The notes under the pieces: model-generated | The model's input: the letters and a program-made list of their open reading frames with translations, nothing else | What the model was told of the DNA's origin: nothing | The model's database searches: none | Translations under genes and position numbers: made by a program | Part shown: piece by piece, positions 8,298 to 18,454 of the stretch | How the letters are laid out: every line of letters begins with the position of its first letter | Numbering within the stretch: the stretch's first letter is position 1 | From: Virgibacillus alimentarius | GTDB taxonomy: Bacteria; Bacillota; Bacilli; Bacillales; Amphibacillaceae | DNA: 53,449 bases | NCBI RefSeq assembly: GCF_000709085.1 | Contig: NZ_JFBD01000014.1 | Location: forward strand, 1 to 53,449 | Direction of reading: 5' to 3'

Positions 8298-8681
8298 CTA
8301 CACGAATGGAATAACAAAAAGCGTAATTAAAATTGATATTGCACCCGCAGCTATAGCTGTATTTCCTAATGCATCTGCACCACGACTTCTGGAAATAAAA
8401 CCTAAAATAATCCCAGCGCCGCCTAAAATGATTGGCATCATAAAAAAGGATATGACTGATAAAGCGATACCAATCCATCCATAAACACTGTTTACTTCTG
8501 TATCGTTATCTTCTTCATCTACACGAAGCTGCTTATCAAAATCATCAGCACTAATTTCTTCTGCTACTTCTTCATCATTTCTTCTGCTTTCAGGGGTGAC
8601 AGCAGGCGGTTCAGTTAAATTAGAAGATACCAGATCATCGTTTGACTTTTCCATTTCCTTTGTATGATCATGTTCATCCAT
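8298..8681 (-). CDS. yqfX: Conserved membrane protein, YqfX-like
   Basis: This 127-residue protein has an acidic, probably cytosolic N-terminal half (residues 1-65, rich in Asp, Glu and Asn) and two hydrophobic segments (about 70-92 and 103-126) with a basic SRSRG loop between them. This layout and size match B. subtilis YqfX, encoded in the same region. Function is unknown. It has its own ribosome site (AAAGGAGG) and ends at a hairpin shared with the convergent upstream gene. Confidence 0.65.
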   Translation of the reverse strand: MDEHDHTKEMEKSNDDLVSSNLTEPPAVTPESRRNDEEVAEEISADDFDKQLRVDEEDNDTEVNSVYGWIGIALSVISFFMMPIILGGAGIILGFISRSRGADALGNTAIAAGAISILITLFVIPFV

Positions 8682-8861
8682 AATGCTAATACCTCCTTTT
8701 GCTGTTTGAGGTGCATGTATAGTTTATGATTACTTTCTAATTATCATTTATGTTACATTTTACCAAGATTACTTCGGTTGGTTATTTTTACTTTCAATTG
8801 GTTAATTTTTAAGCATTGTTGCATATAGTAAAGAGAATAAATTAAGGAGAATGATAAATAT

Positions 8862-9146
8862 ATGTCTAATTTTTTAAAAAGTTTAATCATAAAAAAGTTA
8901 GAGAACCTTACGGCTGATGAATTATTATATTATGCTAAGCAATATGGATTTTCCGTTACTGAAAAGGAAGCAAAGGATATTACGACTTATGTGAAAACTC
9001 ATCCTATAAACCCCTTTGATGAGAATGAACGTATTAAAATGCTTCAAGCCTTAACGCAAATAACAAATGCTGAAACTGCAAAGAAAGCACAAAAAATATT
9101 TAATGAGCTGGTACATTCTCAAGGTTTAGGTCATCTTTTTTATTAA
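8862..9146 (+). CDS. yqfT: DUF2624 protein, YqfT-like
   Basis: This 94-residue, mostly helical soluble protein resembles B. subtilis YqfT, whose gene also neighbours nfo. The family (DUF2624) is restricted to Bacillaceae and has no known function. AAGGAG precedes the ATG by about ten bases. It converges on nfo with a shared bidirectional terminator. Unlike most neighbours it is on the plus strand. Confidence 0.75.
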   Translation: MSNFLKSLIIKKLENLTADELLYYAKQYGFSVTEKEAKDITTYVKTHPINPFDENERIKMLQALTQITNAETAKKAQKIFNELVHSQGLGHLFY

Positions 9147-9159
9147 TTTAAAATATCAA

Positions 9160-9196
9160 AAAAGGAATGAGGCCCTTGGGAGCGTCATTCCTTCAT
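9160..9196. terminator. Bidirectional terminator, yqfT/nfo
   Basis: A 9-bp stem (9162-9170 with 9185-9193) is flanked by A and T tracts on both sides, between the convergent stop codons. Confidence 0.75.
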
Positions 9197-9198
9197 TT

Positions 9199-10092
9199 TT
9201 ACTGGCTAATAATTTCATTTTTTAAATCAGGTTTGAACTCTCCTTTTTTTATCATTTCGATTTCAAACTTGTAAGGAGGTTTTTTATTCTTTTTGTCTTC
9301 CCCTACATATGGTGTCTCTAATATTTTCGGAAGTTCTTTTAGTTGTGGATGATGTACAATATAGTGCAGAGCTTCAAAGCCAATGTAACCAAAACCAATG
9401 TTTTCATGTCGGTCTTTTTGTGCACCTTGTTCATTTTTACTGTCATTAACATGAATTACCTTGAGACGATCAATTCCAATAATTTTATCAAATTGATTCA
9501 ACACCCCATCAAAATCGTTAATAACATCATATCCGGCATCATGAATATGGCAGGTATCTAAGCATACAGAAAGTTTTTCATTATGGTTAACGCCATCTAT
9601 AATGGATGCGATTTCTTCAAAACGTCTACCAATTTCTGTTCCCTTTCCAGCCATCGTTTCAAGTGCGATTTGTACATTGCTCTGATCATCTAATACCTCA
9701 TTGAGCCCTTCTACAATTTTTGCTATACCTTTTTCAACTCCCGCTCCAACATGTGCTCCTGGGTGAAGAACTATTTGTTTAGCACCAAGTGCCTCCGTCC
9801 GTTCGATTTCTTTGCGTAAAAATGTGACACCTAAATCAAACGTTTCACTTTTAACGGTGTTTGCAATATTTATAATATATGGTGCATGAACAACAATATT
9901 ATTCATGCCTTTCTCATCCATATGAGCTTTTCCTTTTTCAATATTCAGTTCTTCAATTGGTTTTCTGCGGGTATTTTGAGGTGCTCCCGTATATATCATA
10001 AATGTATTTGCGCCGTAAGAGGCCGCTTCTTCACTCGATCCTAATAACATTTTTTTCCCGCTCATTGATACATGAGAACCTAAAAAAACCAT
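9199..10092 (-). CDS. nfo: Endonuclease IV (apurinic/apyrimidinic)
   Basis: The enzyme cuts DNA 5-prime to abasic sites in base-excision repair. At 297 residues it matches B. subtilis Nfo (YqfS) along its whole length. The TIM-barrel metal-site blocks of the family are present: GSHVSMSG at 5-12, [25 protein letters not shown] and HVNDSKN, which together hold the trinuclear zinc ligands. It lies 36 bp after cshB on the same strand, so it is probably the last gene of the trmK-yqfO-cshB-nfo unit. Confidence 0.95.
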   Translation of the reverse strand: MVFLGSHVSMSGKKMLLGSSEEAASYGANTFMIYTGAPQNTRRKPIEELNIEKGKAHMDEKGMNNIVVHAPYIINIANTVKSETFDLGVTFLRKEIERTEALGAKQIVLHPGAHVGAGVEKGIAKIVEGLNEVLDDQSNVQIALETMAGKGTEIGRRFEEIASIIDGVNHNEKLSVCLDTCHIHDAGYDVINDFDGVLNQFDKIIGIDRLKVIHVNDSKNEQGAQKDRHENIGFGYIGFEALHYIVHHPQLKELPKILETPYVGEDKKNKKPPYKFEIEMIKKGEFKPDLKNEIISQ

Positions 10093-10128
10093 TCTTTGCC
10101 CTCTCCTATCTTATTTGTGTTTTCTTTT

Positions 10129-11451
10129 TTATCTCTTTTTTTTGGGGTTCGATTTTTTTTGTAATTGTTTTTTGATTGCATCATGCTGTTTTTTCATTTT
10201 CTTTTTGTAACCGGGTTTTACTTTTTTTGCCTTTTGTACTCTTCTCCATGCTTCTTTCTCTATGTTTGTAGTTGTTTTTGTTCGCAGGTTCCGTTCATTC
10301 CAAGCTTTTGCTTCTACCCACTGTCCATTTTTGATATCAGTATATATAAATGGTAAACCCTTTTGTTCTAACTTTTTAATTAAATTTAAATCTGAATCAT
10401 TGTAAAGGTTTATAGCAGTTCCTTCCATTCCTGCTCTTGCAGTTCTTCCAACACGATGGATATAAAAGTCTTCTTCTTTGGGAAGCTGGGCATTAATAAC
10501 ATGACTGACCCCTTTTATATCAATTCCCCTTGAAGCCAAATCAGTTGAGACAATATATTGATAACGCAGGTTTTGAATGTCTTTTAACGTACGTTTCCTA
10601 TTTCTGGGAGATAAACCACCGTGTATAAGTCCTACATTTAATCCTCTTTCTTGTAGGTCAGCCTCCAATTGATTTGCTTTATCTTTACCGTTAGTAAAAA
10701 TTATAGCTAAATAAGGGTTTACTACTTTCGAAAACTCCTTAATAACATCTGCTTCATTTCGATGTTTTAATGCAATCACATAATGCTTCATTGTCTCAGG
10801 AGATAACTGATCCTTTATTTTAACATGTATAGGATTTTTTAGATACTTTTTGAAAAAATGCTCTAGTCTTTGCGGAATTGTTGCTGAGAAGACAAGCAGT
10901 TGTATATCTTCTTTTGATCGAGTTAACAACCGATCTACGTCACTGAGAAATCCCAAATCTAACATTAAATCTGCCTCATCAACAACAAAGGATTGAGCAG
11001 TATAAATTGATACTGCTCCGTTTTTAATTAAGTCAAGTATCCTTCCAGGAGTTCCAACTATAATATGTGGCGGTTGTTTTAGCTTTTCAGCCATCTTTTC
11101 TCGGTCCGTCCCACCAACCAAAAGTTTAGATATCCATTTGCCGTCTTTATTGGCATAGTGCGTAATTTTCTTAACTTCCTCATAAATCTGCGTAGCAAGT
11201 TCACGTGTTGGGGCAGTAATAACAAATTGAACTTCTTGTCTCTCTGTTTTCATTTTTTGAAATAGAGGAAGTAAATAGGCATGTGTTTTTCCAGATCCTG
11301 TCTGAGATTGTCCAATTACGCTTTCCCCTTTTAGAATGGAAGGCATAATTTTTTGTTGTATTTCAGTAGGTTTTTGAAAATTTAATTGCCTTATAACATT
11401 ATTAAGTAAAGAATGAAAAGCAAATTGCTTAAAATCAGTATTTTTCATCAT
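10129..11451 (-). CDS. cshB: DEAD-box RNA helicase CshB
   Basis: This ATP-dependent RNA helicase is linked in Bacillus to cold growth and mRNA or ribosome remodelling. The 440-residue protein has the family motifs in order: QTGSGKT (50-56), PTREL, VDEAD (DEAD at 159-162), SAT (190-192) and HRVGRTARAG in the second RecA domain. The C-terminal tail (about 400-440) is very rich in lysine, typical of RNA-binding extensions. The AAAGGAG ribosome site directly follows an 8-bp hairpin (11463-11482). Position between yqfO and nfo agrees with B. subtilis; ispH and yqfQ, present between them there, are missing here. Confidence 0.93.
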   Translation of the reverse strand: MMKNTDFKQFAFHSLLNNVIRQLNFQKPTEIQQKIMPSILKGESVIGQSQTGSGKTHAYLLPLFQKMKTERQEVQFVITAPTRELATQIYEEVKKITHYANKDGKWISKLLVGGTDREKMAEKLKQPPHIIVGTPGRILDLIKNGAVSIYTAQSFVVDEADLMLDLGFLSDVDRLLTRSKEDIQLLVFSATIPQRLEHFFKKYLKNPIHVKIKDQLSPETMKHYVIALKHRNEADVIKEFSKVVNPYLAIIFTNGKDKANQLEADLQERGLNVGLIHGGLSPRNRKRTLKDIQNLRYQYIVSTDLASRGIDIKGVSHVINAQLPKEEDFYIHRVGRTARAGMEGTAINLYNDSDLNLIKKLEQKGLPFIYTDIKNGQWVEAKAWNERNLRTKTTTNIEKEAWRRVQKAKKVKPGYKKKMKKQHDAIKKQLQKKSNPKKKR

Positions 11452-11462
11452 TGTAACTCCTT

Positions 11463-11482
11463 TTGATGATTACGATCATCAA
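11463..11482 (-). promoter_or_regulatory. Hairpin in front of the cshB ribosome site
   Basis: TTGATGAT and ATCATCAA form an 8-bp stem with a four-base loop in the 40-bp yqfO-cshB gap. On the minus strand it ends directly before AAAGGAG. It may affect translation or processing of cshB. Confidence 0.4.
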
Positions 11483-11491
11483 GCTATAGAT

Positions 11492-12607
11492 TTAAATAAA
11501 TTGAAACGGTTCTGTCTTTGTTTCTGATACAATTATTTCTAAATTTTCATTTGGAAGCTTTTGATCTAAATATTGTTTTGTTGCTTGTTTCATGACCTTC
11601 TCAATATAATGCCCCGCATCAATTACGGATAAACCCATTTCCCACGCATCTTGGGCATTGTGGAAAGTCATATCACCAGTTATATAAACATCAGCTCCCA
11701 TTTGCTTCGCTTGATAAATATACTTTTCACCGCTTCCTCCTAATATAGCCGCTTTATTTATTTTTTTTGTTAAATCGCCTGTTACACGAACATGTGGTAT
11801 GTTAAAATCCTTTTTTACTTTTTCAGCCAGCGACTGCAGGGTCATTTCCTTGTTTAATGAACCAATTCGCCCAATGCCATATGCCTGGCCCTCGTTGTTT
11901 ACGGGGTATACATCATATGCAACTTCTTCATATGGATGTGCTTGAATAGCTGCATCCAAAACATCATTAAGCTTCCTCTCTTGTACAATTGTTTCTATTT
12001 TATGTTCATTAACATATTCCAGTTTATTCTGTATCCCAATATGAGGATTTGTTCCTTCGAGCGGTTTAAATGTACCCTGACCTTCTGATTGAAATGTGCA
12101 GTGGCTGTAATCCCCAATATGACCTGCACCTGCATTACTTAAAGCTTCACGTACATTTTCTATATGGGTATTAGGTACATAAACGATAACTTTAAAAAGT
12201 TTTTCAGAATGCGTTTTGATAAGTATTTTTCTGTTTTGAATTCCTAAGTAATCACATAATATATCATTAACGCCTCCTGTTGCTATATCTAAATTTGTAT
12301 GAGAGGCATAAACAGATATATGATGCTGTAATAGTTTCTGAATGGTTCGACCTTTTGATTGATCTGTGTTCAACCGCTTTACAGGTTTAAATAATAATGG
12401 ATGATGAGCTATAATTAAATCTACCTCTTTTTCTATAGCCTCATCTGCCACTGATTCCAATACATCCAAGGTAATCATAATTTTTTTAACAGATTTATTA
12501 AAGGAACCCATTTGTAAGCCGACATTGTCCCAATCATATGCAAAATCTTTTGGTGCCCATTCTTCCATTACCTTAAAAATTTCTGAATTAATAATACTTT
12601 TTTTCAT
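11492..12607 (-). CDS. yqfO: Nif3-like protein, YqfO
   Basis: This 371-residue protein is a member of the Nif3/DUF34 family (often labelled GTP cyclohydrolase 1 type 2 homologue). The Nif3 domain is split by a central PII-like insert of about 100 residues (about 130-235), as in B. subtilis YqfO. Metal-binding blocks are visible as AHHPLLF near 66-72 and TGDMTFHNA in the C-terminal part. The cellular role is unresolved. The gene overlaps the end of trmK by 20 bases, so the two are surely co-transcribed and probably translationally coupled. Confidence 0.9.
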   Translation of the reverse strand: MKKSIINSEIFKVMEEWAPKDFAYDWDNVGLQMGSFNKSVKKIMITLDVLESVADEAIEKEVDLIIAHHPLLFKPVKRLNTDQSKGRTIQKLLQHHISVYASHTNLDIATGGVNDILCDYLGIQNRKILIKTHSEKLFKVIVYVPNTHIENVREALSNAGAGHIGDYSHCTFQSEGQGTFKPLEGTNPHIGIQNKLEYVNEHKIETIVQERKLNDVLDAAIQAHPYEEVAYDVYPVNNEGQAYGIGRIGSLNKEMTLQSLAEKVKKDFNIPHVRVTGDLTKKINKAAILGGSGEKYIYQAKQMGADVYITGDMTFHNAQDAWEMGLSVIDAGHYIEKVMKQATKQYLDQKLPNENLEIIVSETKTEPFQFI

Positions 12608-13313
12608 TCTGCAAAACCTCCTCTATCCAATCTAATTCCATTTCAAATTGTCTGATTTTTTCTTTATGTAAAGTATTTGCTTTTTTTATCTGCTCAAGCG
12701 TTGCTGCTCGTTTAGAATGCTCTGAACGCCATTTTTTATAAAAAACTGGATTTGGATTTGACATTAATAAGGGGCCGAAAAATAGCTGTTTTTCTTCCAG
12801 CGTTGACTTACTAGAATTTATCTCATCTGCTTTATCTCCGACAATTATTTCATAAATATGGTTGTTTTCTTCTAAAATAATTTCATTTGTTAATTTAAAG
12901 CCATTCGATAAAAGCCAACTTCGCACATTTTGTTCTTCTACATTAGGTTGAACAATTATTCGCTTTACATTCAAAAGTTTATCCCGGCCATCATCTAAAA
13001 TACTTTTTATTAACGAACCACCCATTCCTGCTATTACGATTTCGGTAACCTCATTTTTATTTAACACTTCTAAACCATCACCGAGACGGACGTCTACTAC
13101 ATTTGTTAATTGATATGATTCAACTGTTTTACAAGCACTGAGATAAGGACCTTCATTAATTTCACCAGCTATAGCTCTTGCCTCATTATCCTGTAAGCAT
13201 ATATAACAGGGAAGATACGCATGGTCAGAACCAATATCAGCAAAAAGCGAACCAGGAGATAAAAATGAGGCTACATTTGTTAGGCGTCTGGAAAGTTTTA
13301 TTGTGTGTTTCAT
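12588..13313 (-). CDS. trmK: tRNA (adenine22-N1)-methyltransferase TrmK
   Basis: TrmK makes m1A at position 22 of tRNA with SAM as donor. The 241-residue protein shows the Rossmann SAM motif DIGSDHAYLP near 26-35, the acidic GEINEGP turn near 50, and IAGMGG near 94-99, as in B. subtilis YqfN. The C-terminal part is a helical, coiled-coil-like extension that contacts tRNA in the family. It is first in the trmK-yqfO-cshB-nfo unit, about 85 bases downstream of cccA. Confidence 0.92.
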   Translation of the reverse strand: MKHTIKLSRRLTNVASFLSPGSLFADIGSDHAYLPCYICLQDNEARAIAGEINEGPYLSACKTVESYQLTNVVDVRLGDGLEVLNKNEVTEIVIAGMGGSLIKSILDDGRDKLLNVKRIIVQPNVEEQNVRSWLLSNGFKLTNEIILEENNHIYEIIVGDKADEINSSKSTLEEKQLFFGPLLMSNPNPVFYKKWRSEHSKRAATLEQIKKANTLHKEKIRQFEMELDWIEEVLQNEKKYY

Positions 13314-13397
13314 TCGATTCTCCTTAAAGTTTTATAATTAAAGAAAAGCTTTCTGTTTATATATCAGAAAGCTTGTCCTCATGAAGAAAATTTTAAT

Positions 13398-13775
13398 TTA
13401 TTTTTTTTCTGCAAGCCATCCTGCTAATACACCGGCTTCTTCTTCAGTAGCCATACCAGGAGGCATCGAGCCTTTTCCGTTAATAATAATATCATGAATT
13501 TCTTCTTCTGAAAGGTTTCCACCAACTTTTGTTAAGTCTGGTCCTGCTCCACCAGATAAGTCAGCCCCATGGCAAGAAGCACAATTGGATTCAAAAATTG
13601 CTTCAGGATCATCTGACGTTTCACCTTCTTGTGTCTCTTCTGTTGCCTTTTCTCCACCTTCTTCAGCTTGCTGGATGTCGTCTCGTTGGTTTACACCAAC
13701 AAAAGAAATGATGATTACGGTTAGTATCCCAAGAACAGCTATAATTGCATAAGGGACAACTGCATTTTTCTTCAT
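13398..13775 (-). CDS. cccA: Cytochrome c-550, membrane anchored
   Basis: This is a small respiratory electron carrier on the outer face of the membrane. The 125-residue protein has one membrane anchor (about 8-28), an acidic Glu/Thr linker (about 33-57), and a haem domain with CASCH (65-69) that binds haem covalently. Met104 or Met108 in GSMPPGM is the probable sixth ligand. Size and order next to trmK and rpoD equal B. subtilis cccA. A good ribosome site and its own promoter (13812-13839) precede it. Confidence 0.94.
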   Translation of the reverse strand: MKKNAVVPYAIIAVLGILTVIIISFVGVNQRDDIQQAEEGGEKATEETQEGETSDDPEAIFESNCASCHGADLSGGAGPDLTKVGGNLSEEEIHDIIINGKGSMPPGMATEEEAGVLAGWLAEKK

Positions 13776-14227
13776 TGTATTTCCTCCTTATGTAATCCCT
13801 ATCCTGTACGTATTATATCACGTTGCTAACATCTGTTAAATTTTTTTTGATGATATATGTAAGATGTTTAACAAAGGAAAGCAACCTGTTTTATTCAACT
13901 GACCATCTATAAGGTTTTACTAATCCCTTTTATGGTAGTTAAACAATGTACAAAGACTATATATATTTTACTCGAAAATGAAATTAGTTTAAAGGGTTAA
14001 GCTATGAATTAAAATAAATATGTTAAAAATGTAAAAAAGCGTTAGGTAGGCAGAATAAATTTAAATCGTTATTTGCAATATCAACAGAAATTGCGTAAAA
14101 TAAATAACAAGAAAAAGAAAACGATACCAAAAGGTATGAAGAAAAACCTTTATGCCCTTTAAACAGAATTATTGCTTAGAAAGGTTACTGGTTTTTCTCC
14201 AGGATGGTTAAATAGAAAAGAAGTATT
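13776..14227. other. Spacer between cccA and rpoD
   Basis: No gene is visible in 452 AT-rich bases. The part near cccA holds its promoter. The part near rpoD has a loose long-range pairing (GAAAAACC near 14142 with GGTTTTTC near 14190) that may serve as the rpoD terminator, but it is weak. Confidence 0.6.
13812..13839 (-). promoter_or_regulatory. Probable sigma-A promoter of cccA
   Basis: The minus strand reads TTAACA, 16 bases, TATAAT, about 40 bases before the cccA start. Confidence 0.65.
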
Positions 14228-15352
14228 CTATTCTAAGAAATCTTTTAGGCGTTTACTGCGGCTTGGATGTCTTAATTTCCGTAGCGCCTTCGCTTCAATT
14301 TGACGAATTCTTTCTCGGGTTACTCCGAACACTTTTCCTACTTCTTCCAAGGTCCTAGTTCGCCCGTCATCAAGTCCGAAACGTAAACGTAATACATTTT
14401 CTTCACGATCCGTAAGTGTGTCTAACACATCTTCTAATTGTTCTTTTAAAAGTTCATATGCTGCGTGATCGGAAGGAGAAACTGCTTCTTGATCTTCAAT
14501 AAAGTCGCCTAAGTGGGAATCATCTTCTTCACCTATCGGAGTTTCTAGTGAAACAGGTTCTTGTGCAATTTTTAGTATATCACGAACTTTATCTGGTGAT
14601 AAATCCATCTCTTTACCAATTTCTTCTGGCGTTGGTTCACGTCCAAAGTCTTGTAGCAGTTGACGCTGTACCCGGATCAGTTTGTTAATTGTTTCTACCA
14701 TGTGTACAGGAATTCGAATGGTTCTTGCTTGGTCCGCAATAGCTCGTGTAATAGCCTGTCGAATCCACCATGTTGCATACGTACTAAATTTAAAGCCCTT
14801 CTGATAATCAAACTTCTCTACTGCTTTGATCAAACCCATATTTCCTTCCTGGATTAGATCGAGAAATAACATACCTCTTCCGACATACCGTTTTGCAATA
14901 CTTACAACCAGACGTAAATTCGCTTCCGCCAGTCTTCTTTTTGCTTCTTCATCCCCTTGTTCTATTCGAACAGCCAGATCAATTTCCTCTGCTGCAGATA
15001 GCAGATCTACTCGACCGATTTCCTTTAAATACATTCGGACCGGATCATTTATTTTTATGCCAAGCGGAACACTAAGATCCTCTTCTATATTCGCTTCTTC
15101 TTCCTTAGCAATTTCTTTCATTTTAGGATCGTCTTCGGAATCACCTATAATTTCGACTCCTTGTTCTCCAAGGTACTCATAAAACTCGTCCATTTGGTCT
15201 GATTCTATAACAAAGTTGGACAAGCGATCTGCTACTTCCTCATAAGCTAAAACACCACGTTTTTTCCCCATCTCAAGCAATTGTTCTTTTGCTTGTTCAA
15301 GTGTTTGCTCTGGTTCATTTTCCATTGTTTGTGAAGTTTTGTTTTCAGCCAT
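14228..15352 (-). CDS. rpoD: Housekeeping RNA polymerase sigma factor SigA
   Basis: This primary sigma-70 factor directs most vegetative transcription. The 374-residue protein has region 1.2, the core-binding region 2 with [10 protein letters not shown] and [13 protein letters not shown], region 3, and region 4 ending in the helix-turn-helix [20 protein letters not shown]. Length is close to 371 residues in B. subtilis. I chose the ATG at 15352 because a strong AAAGGAGGGG site precedes it by seven bases; an upstream TTG would overlap that site. It follows dnaG by about 30 bases in the same operon, the conserved macromolecular synthesis arrangement. Confidence 0.97.
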   Translation of the reverse strand: MAENKTSQTMENEPEQTLEQAKEQLLEMGKKRGVLAYEEVADRLSNFVIESDQMDEFYEYLGEQGVEIIGDSEDDPKMKEIAKEEEANIEEDLSVPLGIKINDPVRMYLKEIGRVDLLSAAEEIDLAVRIEQGDEEAKRRLAEANLRLVVSIAKRYVGRGMLFLDLIQEGNMGLIKAVEKFDYQKGFKFSTYATWWIRQAITRAIADQARTIRIPVHMVETINKLIRVQRQLLQDFGREPTPEEIGKEMDLSPDKVRDILKIAQEPVSLETPIGEEDDSHLGDFIEDQEAVSPSDHAAYELLKEQLEDVLDTLTDREENVLRLRFGLDDGRTRTLEEVGKVFGVTRERIRQIEAKALRKLRHPSRSKRLKDFLE

Positions 15353-15383
15353 GAGTGCCCCTCCTTTCAAACTATATAAAGAT

Positions 15384-17198
15384 TCAATTCGTATTTTTTA
15401 GTTGTTTTTGTATCTTGATGATTTCCATGGCTATCTGCGCCGCTTTGATCGGGTTGTTATGTTGTTCTGCCTGTTTTTGCTGTTGTTTTAATGTTTTTAT
15501 GCTTGGAACATCGTTTGTTTGAGTTCGAATCGTTCTAAGGTAGTCGTCGATTTCTTGATCATCGATATTTTTATTTACAGGCAGCATAGCTATTTCCGAT
15601 ACGAATTGTTTTAAATTTTGATCTGTTAGTCTTTCTATAAATAAACTAACATCTGCTGGATTACCTTCTTCGTAAAAAGCGTATAAATGTGTCACAATAA
15701 TCTTATGTGCTTCAATGTTAAAGCTAGCACCTAATTCTTTCTGTACTTTATTAGTAATAGACAGATCTTGCAACATATATGCCAAAAGTTGTCTTTCTGC
15801 ATTTTGAAAAGCAGGAAGCAGTTTTTTCGATTGATAAAAATTTTGCTTACTGTTAGTAGTATATCTGTTCTTTTCTCTCTTATCCCTTTGAATTCCTTTT
15901 TGCCGGTTTTTTTGAATGTCATCTTTTAGTGAATTCAATGACAGATCGTATTCATTACTTAGTTCTTTCAAATAATATTCCCGTTCAACCGAACTGCTAA
16001 TCATCGCAATTTGTTTAAGAACTTCTTCTATATAATGGATACGATCTCCTTCCAGGCTCATATTATATTCCTTTTTTAAATAACGCATGTAAAAGTTTAT
16101 AAATGTATCACTTGCTTGGATTACCTCGTTTTTAAAAGCTTCAGCACCATGAGCTTGGATGAAACTGTCTGGATCCTGATTTTCCTGAAGTTTTGCCACC
16201 TTCACAGTACAGCCAGCTTCACGTAATAGGATAGATGCTTTATAAGTTGCTTCCATTCCGGCATTATCAGCATCATAACAAAGGATCACTGTATCAACAT
16301 ATCTTTTTAACAGTTTAGCCTGATATTGTGTTAAAGAGGTTCCTAGAGTTGCAATGACGTTTTTCACTCCAGCTTGGTAAGCGGAAATTACATCCATGTA
16401 ACCTTCAAATAAAACAGCTTCACCTTCTCTGCGAATATGCCTTTTTGCTAAATCGAAATTATAAAAAAGCTTGCCTTTTTGAAAAAGATCACTTTCAGAG
16501 CTGTTTAAATACTTAGGTCCATCTTGATTCGAGATGTTGCGTCCGCCGAATGCAATTGTTTTTCCCAGATGATTACGTATGGGAAAAATAATTTTACCCA
16601 TAAATCGGTCAGTTACCTGATCATCTTGAAGGGAAAGTAATCCTGCTTTTATAAGCAACTGCTGGTGAAACCCCTTTTTTTCAAGAAATTCAGCCGTGAA
16701 GTCTTTCACACGCGGGGAAAAACCAAGTTGAAAGGCCTCAATGCTTTCATCACTAATACCTCTGTCTTTAAAATATTGATAACCTTCTTTACCGTCCTTT
16801 GTATATCTTAATAAATGATTATACAGTTTCGTTAACCACTTATATGCTGATAATATGCTTTGGTTTTCTTGAGAAAGTGATGATTCTTTTTTTATGCCTG
16901 TATCTGGTAAGTGAATCCCACTTCTATTAGAAAGTAGCTCTAAAGCTTCATAAAATGAATAACTTTCCATTTCCATTAAAAATGTGACTATATTTCCTCC
17001 TTTGCCACATCCAAAGCAATGAAAAATTTGCTTTTCTTGTGTAACAGTGAAGGATGGGGTTTTTTCACTATGAAATGGGCATAAACCTACAAAGTTTTTT
17101 CCTTGTTTTTTAAGTTGGACGTACTCTCCTATAAAATCAACGATGTCGTTAGCTTTGCGAATACTTTCAATTGTTTCCTCAGGAATACGATTGAGCAT
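15384..17198 (-). CDS. dnaG: DNA primase DnaG
   Basis: DnaG makes RNA primers at the replication fork and works with the replicative helicase. The protein of about 604 residues has an N-terminal zinc finger (CPFH near 40, then CFGCG about 20 residues later), a TOPRIM catalytic core with FEGYMDV and the acidic DAD motif, and a C-terminal helicase-binding domain. Three in-frame starts lie close together; I chose ATG at 17198 because it agrees with the B. subtilis N-terminus and follows GGTGA by five bases. ATG at 17204 or 17210 is possible. Unlike B. subtilis, no yqxD lies upstream. Confidence 0.95.
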   Translation of the reverse strand: MLNRIPEETIESIRKANDIVDFIGEYVQLKKQGKNFVGLCPFHSEKTPSFTVTQEKQIFHCFGCGKGGNIVTFLMEMESYSFYEALELLSNRSGIHLPDTGIKKESSLSQENQSILSAYKWLTKLYNHLLRYTKDGKEGYQYFKDRGISDESIEAFQLGFSPRVKDFTAEFLEKKGFHQQLLIKAGLLSLQDDQVTDRFMGKIIFPIRNHLGKTIAFGGRNISNQDGPKYLNSSESDLFQKGKLFYNFDLAKRHIRREGEAVLFEGYMDVISAYQAGVKNVIATLGTSLTQYQAKLLKRYVDTVILCYDADNAGMEATYKASILLREAGCTVKVAKLQENQDPDSFIQAHGAEAFKNEVIQASDTFINFYMRYLKKEYNMSLEGDRIHYIEEVLKQIAMISSSVEREYYLKELSNEYDLSLNSLKDDIQKNRQKGIQRDKREKNRYTTNSKQNFYQSKKLLPAFQNAERQLLAYMLQDLSITNKVQKELGASFNIEAHKIIVTHLYAFYEEGNPADVSLFIERLTDQNLKQFVSEIAMLPVNKNIDDQEIDDYLRTIRTQTNDVPSIKTLKQQQKQAEQHNNPIKAAQIAMEIIKIQKQLKNTN

Positions 17199-17622
17199 AC
17201 ACATCACCATGCCTGCTTATTACTTATTCGTGATTAACAAATAATATCCTTCAAGATTCGACAATTTTTCAGAAAAACAAAAGGGGATTCTTTGTAATAC
17301 AACGCATATCTGTAATTTAGCTCAAAAATTTGTCGATTTTTTTGTCTTAAATATAGTATTCTATGTGCATTGTAAAGAATCCTTCTCATTTTGGAATGTT
17401 TAACTTTTCAGAATATCTGCACAGAACTATTATTAGTTAATCATATGCAATATAGAGTTTAAATAATTACTTCTATCATTACACAAGTAGTAATTATAAT
17501 ACAATTTTAATGAATTTACTAGAAAAATTACTTAAAAAATAAGTTAAAAAGAAAGCATTCTTATTTCAATCTGAATGCTTTCTTTGAAAAGATGATAGGG
17601 TGTATATATAATCCAATCCATT
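17199..17622. other. Leader region of dnaG-rpoD
   Basis: No gene is visible in 424 bases; in B. subtilis yqxD occupies this position. It contains the yqfL terminator and two interleaved imperfect inverted repeats (17258-17269 with 17324-17336; 17285-17293 with 17374-17382) upstream of dnaG. I could not assign a convincing promoter. Confidence 0.6.
17545..17585 (-). terminator. Terminator of ccpN-yqfL
   Basis: A perfect 13-bp stem (17548-17560 with 17573-17585) is followed on the minus strand by a T-run. It lies about 40 bases beyond the yqfL stop codon. Confidence 0.88.
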
Positions 17623-18426
17623 TTATTTTAGCATCATATGTAATATAGTATTAGCAGTTTCCTCGACGGCTTTGTTAGAAACATCTACTACTTTACAGCC
17701 TATCTTGTTCACTAACTCATTAAAATAGTTAAGTTCTTGGTGGATTCTTTTCATATTAGCATAAGTTGCTTGATCACCAAGTCCTAAAGCCTTGAGTCGT
17801 TCTTTTCTAATTTCATTTAATTTTTCTGGACTGATCAATAAGCCAATACATTTTGATGGATCTACGTCAAATAATTCTTCTGGAGGATCTACTTCAGGTA
17901 CGATCGGTACGTTTGCCACCTTTAGTTGTTTATGTGCTAAATACTGTGATAATGGTGTTTTTGATGTCCGGGAAACACCGATTAATATTATATCAGCTCG
18001 TGCGATTCCTCTTGAATCTCGCCCATCATCATATTTAACCGCAAATTCAATAGCTTCTACACGTTTAAAGTAATCTTCGTCAAGCTTGTGAACTAAACCT
18101 GGTTCCAGGCGGGGTGGTTTCCCGTAGACACGTTTCATTGCTTTAAGCATCGGTCCCATTATATCTATAGCTTCAATATCCATTTCGGCAGCGCGCGCAT
18201 TCAAATAGTTTCTAAGTGTTGGATCTACTAAAGTAAACCCAATCATATCCTCCTTTTCTTTTGCAAGTTGCAGCGCTTCATCAATTGTACTTTTATCTTC
18301 AATATAAGGAATTCGCTGTATTTTATATTCACCATTATTAAATTGGCTTAAACCAGCTTTTATTACTAATTCTGCTGTCTCTCCCACGGAGTCAGATAAA
18401 ACATAAATAGTGGGCTCAGCACTCAT
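17623..18426 (-). CDS. yqfL: Pyruvate phosphate dikinase or PEP synthase regulatory kinase (PdrP/PpsR)
   Basis: This DUF299 family enzyme is bifunctional: it inactivates its target dikinase or PEP synthase by ADP-dependent threonine phosphorylation and reactivates it by phosphorolysis. The 267-residue protein opens with the family strand [12 protein letters not shown] and carries the P-loop GVSRTSKT at about 150-157. I chose the ATG at 18426 because AAAGGAG lies ten bases upstream and the length then fits B. subtilis YqfL (270). An upstream ATG at 18468 would overlap ccpN. In B. subtilis YqfL also modulates CcpN, which fits the ccpN-yqfL operon. Confidence 0.93.
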   Translation of the reverse strand: MSAEPTIYVLSDSVGETAELVIKAGLSQFNNGEYKIQRIPYIEDKSTIDEALQLAKEKEDMIGFTLVDPTLRNYLNARAAEMDIEAIDIMGPMLKAMKRVYGKPPRLEPGLVHKLDEDYFKRVEAIEFAVKYDDGRDSRGIARADIILIGVSRTSKTPLSQYLAHKQLKVANVPIVPEVDPPEELFDVDPSKCIGLLISPEKLNEIRKERLKALGLGDQATYANMKRIHQELNYFNELVNKIGCKVVDVSNKAVEETANTILHMMLK

Positions 18427-18454
18427 GTTTAAACTACTCCTTTCTGCTTTAGCA

